From Trichostrongylus colubriformis (taxonomy: Eukaryota; Nematoda; Chromadorea; Rhabditida; Trichostrongylidae): DNA of 64,000 nt. Position 1 is the first letter of the stretch, and each line of letters begins with the position of its first letter. Below, in pieces: positions 1 to 12,741 of the stretch. Where the stretch lies: the NCBI GenBank assembly GCA_963978905.1, contig OZ022259.1, forward strand, positions 13,330,001-13,394,000, read 5' to 3'. The notes below the pieces were generated by a model. That model saw only the letters and a program-made list of their open reading frames with translations. It made no database searches and was not told the origin of the DNA. The translations under genes were made by a program, and so were the position numbers.

Positions 1-696
1 CCATTCAACAGTTGTCGACGGGCAGTCCAGAGTTTCGCGCCCAATTTTGATTTATCTCCCACGCTGGGCCACCGCCAAGTGACCGTCGCCACTTTGTTTC
101 TATAGCCCTCAGCCGCGCCCCTTCGCCCCACCCGATCGGACGTCACTTTGAGGAGCTCTATCTCAGCTGGACATGCTGCTTTTATAATTAGTAAGCAGTC
201 CTCTACGGTCTCGCACACGATACGCGCGTGAACAAAACCATAAGGGTTTGTGTCTTACCAAGATTTTAATTTTTCGCGTTGAACTTTGCACCTGGCCCAT
301 AAAAAGCAAACACAGCGTAAATGTATAGAGTAGGGCAAGAACTCCATTTCCGTGCACGGTTTCTTTCAACGCCTTTTCATTAACTATTTCAAGAGTACAG
401 GATCTGTGTAGACTAGAGACTCTTGCGAGATAAATCATCACCCGAGGAATTCGCGAAGAGAAGGTCGTATGTGGAGCGAAAGGAAAATGTATCCACCCCG
501 GCCAAGTTGTGCTAACAGTAAGAGGAGGAAGTGGAAAAAGCGAAAAAGCGTGCTGAGTCACTGGCACAGTTTCTTGGTAAATTTTTTTGAACCCTTTAGA
601 ACGAGCCATCGTGATGGTTTTTTCGCACTAAATTTTCTCGTTCAACTTTATCCCGAACAACTGCATCGGAAATTCTCTGAGAAACAGCACACTCAC

Positions 697-3600
697 GTGA
701 TTCTGGATGAAGGACGATCGCGGTCATTCGCACGCGAATCCTCATGACCGTGACGTGTGCGATGCTGATCGCTTTCGAGTGTCAGCCGGAAAGGACGAGG
801 CAAGTACGACTGCTCCAGGGGAAGATACCTGGAAATGCTGATTGTCATGTGTTGAAGCGATATCGATCGATAGATACTTCACGACCCAGTCGAGTTTCTT
901 TTAAAATCTGTATCGACTGGAGCATCTGCAACACCCATACTCGACATGTTGCTCCTATCACAAGACCTTTTTAACTTGTATTTAAACAAATGAAAGCCAG
1001 ATATATTGGAGGAGTCGATCGAACGATAGGATTACACCTACACACGTCTGCCTTCAGGAGTTGGACCACAGACACGCACAGCATTGGTACTATTGACTTT
1101 CCTGCTCACTTTGGTTTGACACCTATTTTGCAACCATGGCACTCCTAGGTGTCGAAGAAATTAATCGTTCCAGTACGATGCCTCCTCCCTCCCCGTCTAC
1201 AAGGACCGGATGACCCCTCTTAACAGGGACCGAGTACGACCCCTCTACATAAACCGAGTACGACCCCCCTTTCCTCACACTACAATACCAGCAACTGTTG
1301 CCATTTTATATATAGTTGCAATGTGTTGTATTGCTGTAATTGTATTTTTAGTGAAGCAACGAAATATTTATTTCACATTTCCTCACACGGGTTCGCTGTA
1401 AAGCACCCTTCGCGCTTCCCATCTGCCTACTGAAAACTTTAAATTCCAGCGCTTATCGCTGACCTCTGCAGATACGTTCTCCCGTTCCTCAGACCCCGCC
1501 AGGATCTCATAAAACTACGTTTGAGGATGTTATCATCATTTGAAGTGAAGCATCTTGGAATTTCGTCAAACTTTCCTCGATAGGACAGCTAATCGCATTC
1601 GGATGGATGGCTCTGGATAAGCAGTCATAAAACAGAAGCTCATCCGGTGTAGCTCATAATATGCTCTTAAGATTAACGCCCATGAGAACTTGGCACTTCA
1701 AAAGTACTGAGAAATCAGAGTTCAAAAACTGAATGAAAGAATATTCTATCTTTCGATGACACTGTGGGAACGGGATGCGTCAGATATTCTTCATCTTATT
1801 AGGTGAACTATGCTATTAACAATTCTATCGAGGTATAAATAAGTACACCAATAAGTAAATAAGAAACAGTAATGATAACAATAACCATAACAACAAAGTT
1901 CTTGAATTTTGATAGCTGCTGACCTGCGCTGCGAAATTACTTAGTAGTCATAATATTAGGTTGAACCATAATTTCTGTTACATTTTGACGAAAAATTCCA
2001 ATTTTTTTTCTTAATTTGTGTCTAACTTCAGTCAACAAAATATGTACCATTATAATCAACAATATAATGCCAGCGAATAGGGAGATGACAGATGCATTGC
2101 TTATAGAAGTCTGGGGATTACTGGTTGAAGAAAGTCTGGAGGGCGATTTTGAGATCATCCTCATCATTGAACTGCCGTCCGTCGGGGAAGTGGGTCAGAG
2201 ATAGGAATAGGTGGTTTGGGGCCATGTCCGGAGATTACTATGGATTGGGGAGCTTCGTTCAACCAAGGTCCTGGATCCTTTGACACGCCACCTTTGCCAC
2301 AGGTGGCGTGTCAAAGGATGTGGGTGAGCGTTGTCGTGGAGGAAGAAGTCTCGGGCCATTTCTCCTCTAAGTTTTGCGGCTTCGGTGTCCAATTGCCTGC
2401 AGTAGAGATCGGCAGTGACTGCCGTGTTGGATGGTAACAGTTCCTTTCCTTTGAAAATTTTGAAAAAAAAATTCTTTTTGCAATTTTCTTGAAATTTTTT
2501 CCGTTTCAATTCGAGTCGATCGAGCCATGGAGTTGCCGCCATATGAGAGACAGTACCTGGGTCCATCGACTGGTTAATTTTGTTAGTGGCCTCGCATGCT
2601 GAGGAACCGAGGCGGTGTTCGTGAATTTCGCACCTTTCGCGAAATTGCCGTAAATTCACTGCTAGTTGAAGCCATAGAGACCCCCCACTACCAAATGTTC
2701 CAGAAGCTTCCGCAGTTTTCCACAAGAAAATAAAAAGTGTAACAGAAATTATGGTTCAACCTAATAACAAAAATGGTGATAATAATAAATCACATATGAT
2801 GAGTAGGTAATAAATAAGTTCAAACAAGTAGGTAAATCTATTGTAATGGCAGATAGCGAGTCATAGCGACGCATATATTATTTTTAAATTATACTATCAC
2901 TTCCTTGTTCTCTGCTTCTCCGTTTTTACCCCATAATACTTCCCAGAATACTCATCTAAAAGAAGAGTAAAAAAATGTATTTTGTTGTCTGTTGAAATAT
3001 TTAGTGGAATTTCTCCGAATATAAATAAAAAAATTTCCACGAAGAAATTTTGATAAGAAAAAAGGTGCTATCGCAATGGGAGGGAGGCATCCCACTAAGG
3101 ACATTGTTTTTACCTGAGCGTGAAAAGAGAAAAGAACCCCTTCTTTCTTCCATTAAGGCTTAGGCGAAAGTATAGGTCTGTATGAGCAGAATGACCCTTC
3201 AAGAAACTCTCCAAGGTGGTTAGATAAGCAACATTTTATAAGACCAGTTGGGCTGGCGCGCACTACTGTGCGTCACACATGGAAGCATGCAAAATTAGCG
3301 CGTGTATCGAACTCTCTTACCCCGCCACACACTCTCACTCTCTCCACGTTCTCTCACCCTAGCCACTCACCCACGTCCGTACTGTACCCCAAACTTGGGT
3401 AATTGAACCGGTCACACAGACAGACATCATTACAAACACACCAAACTCCTGGTTTATGTATATATATTATTTTATAAGATGCCCCCTCCCCCATTGCGAT
3501 AGCACCAGAAAAAGCAGTGTAGTAATTTTGAGCTACCTTGTGGAAATGATATGTAAATGTGACGACAATCGCGTGGGCTACCACGGGTATGTATGTGCGT

Positions 3601-6600
3601 CACGCTCAATCCATCTCACGAAGCGAATGTTCATGGGGGTGGATATGGATATTTATAGGGGACAAAAAGTCGAATAGCAGGTGGCAGCAGCAGGTGAGGT
3701 GATAAAACATGATAGCATATGATAGGTGAGGTGTCGATAAGGACCAAAATAGAGGCCAAAATGACGTTTTCAAGAATTTACGTCAAAATCTACACATCAA
3801 CCTGATTCCAGGTATGAAAGGTGATCCTAGAGCATTCCATTTTATTATAGAAATTTAAGAATGAGAAGATTTGATGGTCAGTGAGGAAAATCTATATTTG
3901 CAAAAAAAGCTGGAAAGAACAAAAGCAGCGTGTACGACTCCTGTCAGAAGACGATAATAGCTTGGTAGTGATTATGATGCACCATTCTGACACTCCTGAA
4001 CTTAATATTTGCCACACATTCATGGGAAGATGATATCAAATTCTCTGATTTTCTCACAACGAAATCATACCTAAAAACCTTTTTTATACCGAACCAAGCT
4101 GTGGTAAATACATATGAATCCCGCTTGGTTTCCTGGGTACTAAAATTCTCGTCACACCCAGTTAGAAGCCCTAGCCTCAGGTGACCCGAGCGCTTTCTCA
4201 TACTTAACAATAACAAAGTCTGTTGAGATGAGATCAATCAGCTTTCACTTGTCTCAATAACATCAGCAAATGTTTTCAGCCGACAAAGCATTTGACCTCG
4301 TGCTTAGACCTCTGTTTAATAGAACATCTACAACAACAATAAAAAAATGCCAAAAAAATTGTGGATGAGAATTTGCGTGCGGAAATGCGTTACAAGGGCT
4401 TCTATAAGTTTTTAATAGCTACTTTCACAAATTTATGTCAAGCGGAGTTGGCTTTGTGTTTATAACGATGCACTAGAGGTAGTATACGAGAGTGGAAGCA
4501 GATTTGTGAGAGCAATGGAATACTCATGTGGTTCCGATCACCATAACCGTTGTTGTGCCACACGGCTTGGATCACAACTTATACTCAGTGAAAACGTCGG
4601 GCCATTCAGGAAGGGACGTGAGCTTCTTGAGGATACTTCTTGAGGTAGCTTAGTACTTAATTAATAAGAAATAGTTACAAATTTGGAGAGCTATGAAACA
4701 CTGGGTTTTTTTCTCAGATTTCAATCTGAAGTAGGGATAACCCACCAAAGCCAAAACGAAAATGTTCATAAGCAATTTAACAGAACCCTTGATAAGACCA
4801 CCGCAGTCAGAGAGAAAATCCTTTTTCATAGAGGTGAGATTGCTCGAGAAGAGTGTTTTATAAAGTTCATTCAAAAAACTTGCCTTTAGCTCACTATACG
4901 GCTAATGCGGAATTTTTTTTCAAACTTAGAATGGCTGACAATCTCTGTTCAGGAAATAATCGAACATTTCAATATATTATAGCATGTCTGTACCCTTTAC
5001 TGACTTCAGCTGTTACACTGAACAATTTTTCCCAAAATGGATGAGCGATGTTCGAATTATTACTCCCATAGCTGCGCAGGTAATCACGTATTTTCTCATT
5101 ATGACCATTTGCTCACTAGCCGTATATTCAGCGGACGTGCTATCAGTCAAGGTTGATACACATGATTCGATTTTGCTGCCTGACGAAATTTCGCCTTGAA
5201 GATTATCTGCGATCATTTCATTTCTTGCGGCGTCATAGTCGGTATTTGAAACAGCCAATGATAAAATCTCAAGTTTGGAAAGGGGATCAAAAAAGAATTC
5301 ATGTTTGTGAATCCGTTCAGCTCCGTTCAGCACCCGCCGCTGAGATTGTAAATCCCCTCAGAAGAAAAACGAAAAGTTGACGCTAAGCTGGTGAATAGTC
5401 CGACCATCAACACAGTGTTTGATCTTAGCCTCTTTGACCACGGACAAAGCTGTTTCTATGAACTGCATTTAGAGCTATTGAATTTGACAGATAACATTGA
5501 ATATCAATCAGAACACCTCAAAACCAGGTCAGTGTTGGCAAAGATCGCCCAAAGTAGTCGGCGCCTTTCTCTGCTCCACGAAAACGCTCGGCCACCAGCA
5601 CACTTTCGGGTGTCCAGGAAAATAGCCGTCTTATTACGACCCCCTCCTCGCCCCCTCTACGGGAACCTTATACGATCCCCGTTCCTTGACCTCTTTCAGT
5701 CACTATTGCCGGATTGTATGGTTACGAAGTGTTTTATTGCCATGTATTCTCACCTGAGGCAAAAAATATTTTTCCCACATTTCCCACACGGACTCGCTGT
5801 GAAATAACCTCCCATACTCGTCTGCTTGGTGTAGTTTAGATTTCAGTGCTTATTGCTATCCTCTGCAGGTACGATACCCCTCCTTTGCGGTCAAATGCGA
5901 CCCCACTATCGAGGAATTCTCGACTTCTGGTGGACCCTGTCAGCCACATGTTGCGAAACTATGAATTAAAGCTTGGATCAGCTCGGATGGGAAATGTCAC
6001 CTCAACCGACGGATTCAGTTCATCTGGCATTATCAGGCTACCACTTATCCGAATTCTGAAAATGCACTTGCGCGTCCAGTACACAAACCTACAGGCGAAA
6101 TCACCGTTTTCCAACAACCAGTTTCACCATTTTCAAAGAGTGGCATTAAATGTTCGCCTACTGATTACCTTGGGTTTCTTGATAACAGTGTTAGGCACCA
6201 CCCGCACAAAACAACCCCACCACCACAGGTCTTGATGAGGGAAGGAGATGATTTTCGAGAAATACGCCGATTTGGAACCTCAAACCTTATAATAATCGAT
6301 AATTCGAAACCTTATAATTTAAAGCCTGCATCAGCTCTTATGGGAAATGTCACCTCAACCGACGGGTAACTCTACCAGCAGAACGAACGCAATTATGACA
6401 TCACTTAGCGCTAAACCGCTTGGCGCGCGCGCCACAGACGCCAACGCTAAATAGAATAGTTCTTCAATTTGCTGTGGCACAGACGTCAAACAATTTTGCG
6501 TCGAGGAAGTGTGTTATTGTTACCCAGATAGTCAAACTATCACTATCGATAAGTTTTGAGCAACGTCGGTGATCCACTCCTTTTTGGCGCCGGTGTCAGG

Positions 6601-9600
6601 CTATATTGCGCCCAGTAAGTGTCACATTCGTGTTCTATGGGTTCAAACCCGAGCACAAGTTTACAGTCAAATCTGAATGTTCACCCAAAATCACCTCTTT
6701 CACCCCATCAAGCTTCGGGGTGGCGTGGTTGCTTTGGGTATATAATGCCCAAAATTGAATATATTGTTAATCAGCAATTTAATTCATGAATCTTCTAATA
6801 GTGAGCATCATGCAAAGAAAAGAGGAAAAAGTTTGATTTTTGTCGCTTCTTCAACCATCCCACCTGTTCGGTTTGGAAAAAAAATTTGCTTTAAAAAAGT
6901 CATGTCGGCTTCAAGCGAAACAGGCCTCGGGAGACCAGCTGCAGAACGTGTATAAAAACTAAAGGAGGTGTCACTAGTGAAAAGAGAGAGTGCGACAATC
7001 AAAGGTTCATTACGGTATTTTGCATGTGGAGTTTTGCAGTGTAAACCACCTACCGTACCTACTTCACCTGGCCGAAAACAAAACATAGGACATACCTGCC
7101 GGCAAATTGTGGCACAAGTACGCACAATTCTCCACAGGTGGTGATTGCCTGAGGCAGTCTGGCAGCGTCTTCTCCAGCAGAAAAACGCAATTTTCGATTG
7201 AATAGCTCGTCTGCATCTGGCTGAAATGGTCGTTTTATGAGAGAGCCGGACAAATTCACGGTAACTGACTTCAGGTAAGAAAGAGGAGTATATAGAAAAA
7301 GGACGGATTTCGCTTTCCAAGCGATAGAATTCGAGGCGATGGAATTCAAACGGCCGAAAACGTGCAGAACGAGGACATACCTGGAAATTACGAAGGTACT
7401 CCAATCCTTCAGCAAAAGTCGTTTTCAATCGAACCAATTCGGCATCTTCAAGCGTACATTCACCCTGGAAGCGGTCTAGTTGATCTATAGACGTGCTCTT
7501 GAAGGCACATTTCAGGATAATCAGGATATCACATCTCCTGCCGTGGATAGATAGTTCGACCCAAGGCGCGTAGGCTGTTCCTTTACCGAGGCGTGGGTGT
7601 CAGTTCCTGCAGCGTGCAGAGCCAAGGAATCTAGCGCAACAGCTCGGCCCCTCACCCCAGCCGGGTCTGTCTTTACTCTTCGACTCTTATCTTTGACATA
7701 GGTACAACAGCTACTAGCCAAGATCTTGAAATTGGCAGTAAACCAATCGCCTTGCGAAGTAAACCCACTACTGAGTGACATGACCCCACACTAGGCACCG
7801 GAACACTTGCAGCACACTCCCGGCTGGGTTGGGGGGGGCGAGCTGTTGCGCTAGATTCTTTGACTCTGCACGCTCCAGGAGCCACGCCTCGGTAAAGGTA
7901 CAGCCAGAGTGGCTTGGGTCGAACTATCCATCCACAGCAGGAGATGTGAAATACCAATAATCCTGGAATATTCCTTCAATAAAGTCTACCCCAAGCACAC
8001 CTTTATGACAGCATCGAGTCGCGCGACCGCTTCACTCATGTTCGACGATTCGATCTCGAGCACATCACGAAGATTACTCATTAAACGACTTTCAGTCGCG
8101 TGAAATGTATCGATCTCACTGAGAAATGCATCTTCACGTTTTTTCAGATCACGTTGGTGTCTGGAATAATGACAATGGCGTTGTTGTTTGGCAGACGACA
8201 CAGAGGAACTGTGAAATCTGATATTTGTTGAAGAAATCGGAGACCTGTGGAAGTACTCTTTGACCTCATCCTTGGTTGTTTCACAGTTCAACGAGAGCAG
8301 TTCCAAACCTTTTGAAAGTCCATCGGAAGCTTCGATGATTCGATTGGACAACCGACGTACCTGAAATGGTCCGTTCAAAATTCAAACCATAGTGATAGTT
8401 AGCGGAGGCGGAGTGGATTACCTGATTGAGCAGCCTTGCTAAATCCCTTTTCAACATATCCATATGAGTCTGACGACATTCTTTGCAGGCTTTTCGTTCG
8501 CAATGAGCACAAAGCTCGCAATCGGCTTTCTCGTCACAAACTTTGCATCGTTCGAGGTTGTATCTGGATGGTATTTATTTATTTACTTCACTTCAATAAC
8601 GAGGAGGAAGTTTAGTGATCAACAGGGATGTTGATGAGCGCACGAACCTCTTCAAATGAGTTCAACCTGGGGAAAACAATGACTAAGGAGAGCGATCGAC
8701 TATCGATCAGCGATCAGCTTTACTAACGAGTTCTCAGCTTCACCTTGTGGCAAATCCACAAAAAAACAAATGATCACAAATTTTCCTCAAGTTTTCGAGA
8801 TATGATCCTGCGGCTTTCAATTTAAAGACAGTGTTCGGGATAATGTTGGTGACAAGGAATCCCATAAGGAGGCATTGAGTGAAAAACTACGGGTCTGGAA
8901 GGCCTATGCATGGCGAAATCCCCCGCGGAAGGCGCCCCCTTGAGCTGTGGCGGAGGCGGCCTCGTCAGGACAAGCCGCCTTGGACAAGGACAGCCCGCCT
9001 CCAGGCGACGTGATTAGGGGTTGGTCACGGTGCGGTTGGTCAAGGAGATCGGCAGGATTGAAAGTATCGCAGCGTGCTATCTCACTTTTAGTTTGAAGCT
9101 CAGTACATGAAAATAGATGCTGTCGCATTTCCGAACATTCCTTCACGTTTACGTCTTGGTAGTGCCAGTGAAAAACCTATGCAAACTACCCGCGACTTGA
9201 CGGAAAGGTCGTCCGCGCCTTGAACCAACGGTGGGAAGAGGTCCTATTTCTCGAGTTTTTGGCCATTTCCATCCGTTTTTTCTCCACCTTCCTGTTACTA
9301 GACATCTCAGCTTTCATATTCACTACTTCTTTAACTTTTCGTCCGGATTTTCCCGAAAGCTGCCTTTAAGAGCTTCATTTGTGCTCTGTAAATCTTAACC
9401 TCCACTAAAACCACCGGCTTTCTGCCCCGCTGTCTTTGTCCCACTGTCGCATTCCTCACTGTGCTTCTCTTACACAAGCACACTGAGAGAGTAACTTCTA
9501 TATTAGGTTGTCTCGAATGTTCCGGAACACCTCGACCTCTTTCTTTAAAATTCATTTCTTACGATATAAAGCCCTTTGCAGCATGTCATATATCATTCGG

Positions 9601-12600
9601 AAGAGAATTTTCTTCTCTACAGAATGACATGTCTTGTTGACTGAGATGTGTTTATGTTGTAAAGAAATAAATTTGAAAAAGTTGTCGAGGTGTTACGGAA
9701 CTTTCGGGACAACCTAATACATATACAGGGGGTGCCAAAAAAAGTAATTTTGCCCACGGCTCACATCTCCCAATTATACAAAACATAGGGAAACGAAAGA
9801 AATGAAAGTATTGGGGCAAAATATTCCCGAAATGTTCCTCTAAAAGCAGGAACAAGCTGAGACTCACTACTTTCATTTTTATAAAAATATAGAACCTTTA
9901 AGCGGCGCAGTCGGGCTTCGGAGCACCCACGGTATCAAGGCCCCCTTAAAATAGTGGAGCCGAGTTCCATGGTAGGTCTTTTGTGGGAAGCTTCCTAAAG
10001 ATTGGCCCTTCGGTTCATGGAAGTCACACAGCCCCTGTTGCTTGGACAAGGCTGCTATGATCCGAAGTATCATTTTCATGTCCAAATCCGCATCCGGAGG
10101 GGTTTCAGTGGTAAGTGCACGTTTTGGCTCTTAGAAACGAAGGACGCTGGGAACCCGGAAAAAACGGGATCCTAAAGAACACCACCCAGTATGAATCCCC
10201 TTAGGTACCCAGAGTGAACGGACCTCAGCAAGGTTGTGAACGAGGGCGACGAAATTTCGGATTTTGCCCAGTTGAGGTGACACATCTTGTTCACTATTTC
10301 CACGCTCCCGTTCCTGCTCGTGCAGAAGGCTGCCACGGAGTACAGTGATAGAGTGAGGTCTGCTCTTGAGTCTGGGGATGTGAATACCTCAATAGAATTT
10401 GCTGTAGTTCGACTAAAGTGGGGTGAACGTGGACGAGACAAAATTACTTTTTTTTGGCACCCCCTGTATACCCCGTTCCGACTTCTAGAGACACTTGTGA
10501 GGACAACAATAGGCAAAGCAGGCCCAAAGGAAGACCACGAATAGATTTTCACCACGAATATAGAAAGAATCGTCAACCAAAGGGTAATAACCCATTTGCA
10601 ACTGCGGGTTGCTCATGGACTGTGAAGCACGCTCGTATGGTTACGGTTCAGCTCGTGGACAGGCAGAACTCGAGGATGGGAAAAACACAGGTGCAATGTA
10701 CTTCAGGCGCGATTGTCCTGATACATCCATCAGTACCCGAAACTATGAGGTTTCTGACCGTTCGACTGCTTTTCTTTTTTATAACTTCCGCGATTTGCTA
10801 TCCACTACAGCTTGCGGGTGCGCAGTATCCAAAAAGAGCCCTGGTTAACTGGGTTCTTTCCAGTGTGGCACTTGGAAAATTGAGTGTCCCGCCCATTTAT
10901 GACACAAATGAAGAGAAACCCATGAATACAGTTGATATCGAGTCTACCACATACTCCCACAGTGATGCGACTGATGCGACCGTGAGTTGGGCTTTCATTA
11001 ATTTCGAAAATTTGAAAACTACAAAACGCAATTCACGAATTTTCAGTATTTACGTATGATCCATCTGGAGGGAGTCAGCTGCGCCTTCTGAAACCTAATG
11101 AAACCATTCCGAACCACGTGGAAAAGTTTGGATACCTACACTACGACTGGCCAATTAGTGGACTTATGGTCGGCTAAGAAATCTGTTGATCGATTTCTTC
11201 TACTCCCTTTCCCCAAGGTATTGATTGCATCATCGATCGAAATTTGTGAAGCGTTCGAGATGACGTGAAAGCAGAGTCTCTTGATATTTAGATAGCCCCA
11301 TGTGGGTCGCGATTAGACAAAGTGCCATATAAAATCGAGGAAATCCCCTGAAACATGTGGTGAAACTCAGTGTGCTCTTGATGATGGGATTTGATGGCAA
11401 ATCTCTCCTCAATCGCTCGCGTGCTTTGTCAACACTGTGCTGAACGCCCTCGCAAGCGCCAGGGACGTCATAGTCAGCGCAAAGAACGCTACCGTTGAAT
11501 CAGTAGGGAAATAAAGATTCTGATCTTCAGAAGGTTTCAAATTACGATCGATCAGGTGTCCTCGTCTGGCCGGTGCTTACTCGATCGCATTTCGTGAAGC
11601 ATTAGCGTCAATTGAACAGTTGTTCACTGAGCGTATGACCACGAATCGACGAGGAGGACATGGCGAAAACGTCAGAACACCCGGACGAGGACTGACTCAT
11701 CCGTCATGGTGTTCAACCTCGGCATCCTCACGTAGATGCCAACAATCGTCGCTACTCACCTACGAATATATTCCTCAATTTCAGCAGCTGAATCCGGTGT
11801 GGCTTGCAAGTGGATTTCGAGAAAACCGGTCAGAGTGTAGTTCGACTGAAATTATTACCTCTGGTGATATAAAGTTGGCGATTATTATGATTAAACACAC
11901 CTGGAACGCTTTGACTCCTTCGTACGGAATCGAGTGTTCAGCTCGACATTCCGGGCACTTAAGTGTTCGATGCAGGGAATCGGCACACGACTCAAGGCAC
12001 GGATAGCAGAATGTATGCTGGCAAGGGAGAAGCTTGGGTTGCCTGAAATAAGGCCACATCTACTCGCTCATTTCAGCGAAAGTTCAGGTAAAACTGTATA
12101 GGGAATCCGTACATTACCAATCGATCGAAGGGAAGCTCGCCAATCGATCGAAGGGAAGCTCGATCTGGTGGCAAAATGTGGTGGTTACGCAATACTTTTA
12201 CAGCCTGTATGCACACTGACTTCATCTACATTACGCGTCACGTTCTAGAAAATTCCAAACACAATATCCATCTAGCTTTAGCGATTTTTTGTCAGTTCTG
12301 AACAAAAATGTGTAAAAAAAAGCTATTTGCGTTGGAGAATGGCTGGTGTAGATGTAATGGAATACGCGCCGTTCAGTGTAAAGCAAAGAAAGCATCGAAT
12401 CGCGAGGTGAACGTGGCTATCAATATTGAACCAATAATGAATTTTGAACAAATTTTGAAACAATTATGAAGGAAAAACAGCAGCAGTGTAGGTTGGATCA
12501 TTGTACGAAAAGACGGAAATAAAAAGAAAACGAAAAAAATTGCTCACTTATAGCGATCAAGACAAATCGGGCAGGTCAATAGCTGTTCGATCTTCTCCAA

Positions 12601-12741
12601 TGGATTAACGAATTCTGGTGGACGAGTGTTGGGCGCCTGAGCCATAAGATGGCGTACCTTGGCGCGAGCCTCAGCCGTTTCTTCACCAGCATCCATGCCG
12701 ACTGGGAAGCCGCTTGCGGCTCTACCCCCCTCCGTCAACAT
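697..12741 (-). CDS. nhl-1: NHL-1-like RING/B-box E3 ligase (TRIM-NHL), 5' part
   Basis: Exons: 12548-12741, 11901-12042, 11760-11845, 8422-8563, 8245-8360, 8001-8160, 7381-7464, 7096-7220, 697-828; all phases agree and introns are GT-AG. About 393 residues are encoded here. A C3HC4 RING spans about residues 57-97 (CPIC ... CQHTFC ... CPEC), a B-box about 147-174 (CKVCDEKADCELCAHC), followed by a helical region typical of TRIM coiled coils. Motifs recalled from Caenorhabditis NHL-1, such as EGLEYLRNFQ, PQFAGRY and LPLEQSYLPRP, all occur. The NHL beta-propeller is missing because the gene continues left of base 1 (donor at 696). Family role: RING-dependent ubiquitin ligase with an NHL domain for substrate or RNA contact. 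The 12741 start is the first Met of the frame; Met16 is an alternative. Two introns (829-7095 and 8564-11759) carry transposons. Confidence 0.9.
1135..1500. mobile_element. hAT-type MITE copy 1, right end degraded
   Basis: It shares the ordered blocks GGTGTCGA, TACGA-C-rich, CACACGG-TTCGCTG and GCTTATCGCTGACCTCTG with the three better copies, but lacks the right terminal GTCGAGGA...CCCTG. No target duplication could be read. Confidence 0.6.
1954..2766 (-). mobile_element. internally deleted mariner element with TA duplication
   Basis: Terminal inverted repeats of about 28 bp (TTAGGTTGAACCATAATTTC...) bound 1956-2764 and TA flanks both sides (1954-1955, 2765-2766). On the minus strand 2195-2725 reads a degenerate mariner transposase: PWLDRLELKR, LLPSNTAVTADLYCRQLD, then the catalytic-region signature HDNAHPH. 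The last catalytic block is frameshifted. At 809 bp it is shorter than a full mariner (about 1.3 kb), so it is non-autonomous. Confidence 0.85.
3064..3506. mobile_element. 443-bp MITE with GGTGCTATCGCAATGGG termini
   Basis: The left end GGTGCTATCGCAATGGGAGG is repeated inverted at the right end (CCCATTGCGATAGCACC, ending 3506). The inside carries a segment (3242-3290, GACCAGTTGGGCTGGCGCGC) that recurs at 21989-22035 and, weaker, at 15322-15375. No coding capacity is seen. Confidence 0.65.
5588..5947. mobile_element. hAT-type MITE copy 2 with 8-bp duplication
   Basis: The element is 5596-5939, starting CAGCACAC and ending GGTGGACCCTG, flanked by TCGGCCAC (5588-5595) and TCAGCCAC (5940-5947), an 8-bp duplication with one change. 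It shares internal blocks with copies at 13210 and 43871. Confidence 0.75.
9501..9719. mobile_element. 215-bp mariner-type MITE with TA duplication
   Basis: Inverted ends TTAGGTTGTCTCGAATGTTC and TTAGGTTGTCCCGAAAGTTC bound 9503-9717, with TA on each side. An inner partial inverted repeat (CATGTCATATATCATTC / AGAATGACATG) is present. It is non-coding. Confidence 0.8.
9724..10468. mobile_element. 741-bp Tc1-like non-autonomous element, copy 1
   Basis: Ends CAGGGGGTGCCAAAAAAAGT (left) and the inverse at the right bound 9726-10466, with TA on both sides. A second copy of near-identical layout lies at 58878-59623. Open frames inside have no transposase motif. It begins 6 bp after the TA of the neighbouring mariner MITE. 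Confidence 0.82.
10745..11177 (+). CDS. small secreted protein or neuropeptide-like precursor nested in nhl-1
   Basis: I do not recognise the family. Exon 1 starts at ATG 10745 with a clear signal peptide (basic MRFLTVR, then a hydrophobic FFFITSAI stretch), then a KR pair at residues 30-31. Exon 2 is 11047-11177 after a TTTTCAG acceptor and ends HYDWPISGLMVG-stop; a terminal Gly can be an amidation donor. The strong GTGAGT donor at 10982 gives the wrong phase for this exon 2 frame; a weaker GTGATG donor at 10962 gives the right phase and a protein of about 115 residues. The gene lies inside nhl-1 intron 3 on the opposite strand, 279 bp after a Tc1-like element. It could be a neuropeptide precursor or another small secreted protein. 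The donor choice and the name are uncertain. Confidence 0.5.
12118..12165. repeat. 25-bp direct tandem duplication in nhl-1 intron 1
   Basis: CCAATCGATCGAAGGGAAGC occurs twice in direct succession, containing ATCGATCG. It lies in the 505-bp first intron of nhl-1. Confidence 0.7.

Larger units (their letters stand above)
829..7095 (-). other. nhl-1 intron of 6.3 kb, transposon-rich
   Basis: Between the PQFAGR and YLPLEQS exons. It contains two hAT-type MITEs (1135-1500 and 5596-5939), a deleted mariner (1956-2764) and a 443-bp TIR element (3064-3506). I see no further gene; open frames here are short and unlike known proteins. Confidence 0.8.
8564..11759 (-). other. nhl-1 intron of 3.2 kb with nested gene and two elements
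   Basis: Between the EEYIRR and YNLERCKVC exons. From left to right it holds unassigned sequence, a 215-bp mariner MITE (9503-9717), a 741-bp Tc1-like element (9726-10466) and the opposite-strand secreted-peptide gene. Confidence 0.8.

Noticed and set aside
163..609. 148-codon minus-strand frame left of the last nhl-1 exon seen
   Set aside because: No NHL-repeat pattern and no acceptor in the right phase; it probably lies in an intron.
2016..2437. Plus-strand frames across the mariner element
   Set aside because: They are shadows of the degenerate transposase on the minus strand.
6620..6660. GGGTTCAAACCCGAGC, a tRNA B-box-like sequence
   Set aside because: No matching A box, acceptor stem or anticodon arm can be folded around it.
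6866..6945. Possible nhl-1 exon reading GLPRPVSLEADM on the minus strand
   Set aside because: It resembles the expected SYLPRPFRL, but the phase does not join to the exon ending at 7096. The exact expected sequence YLPLEQSYLPRPFRL is in phase at 697-828.
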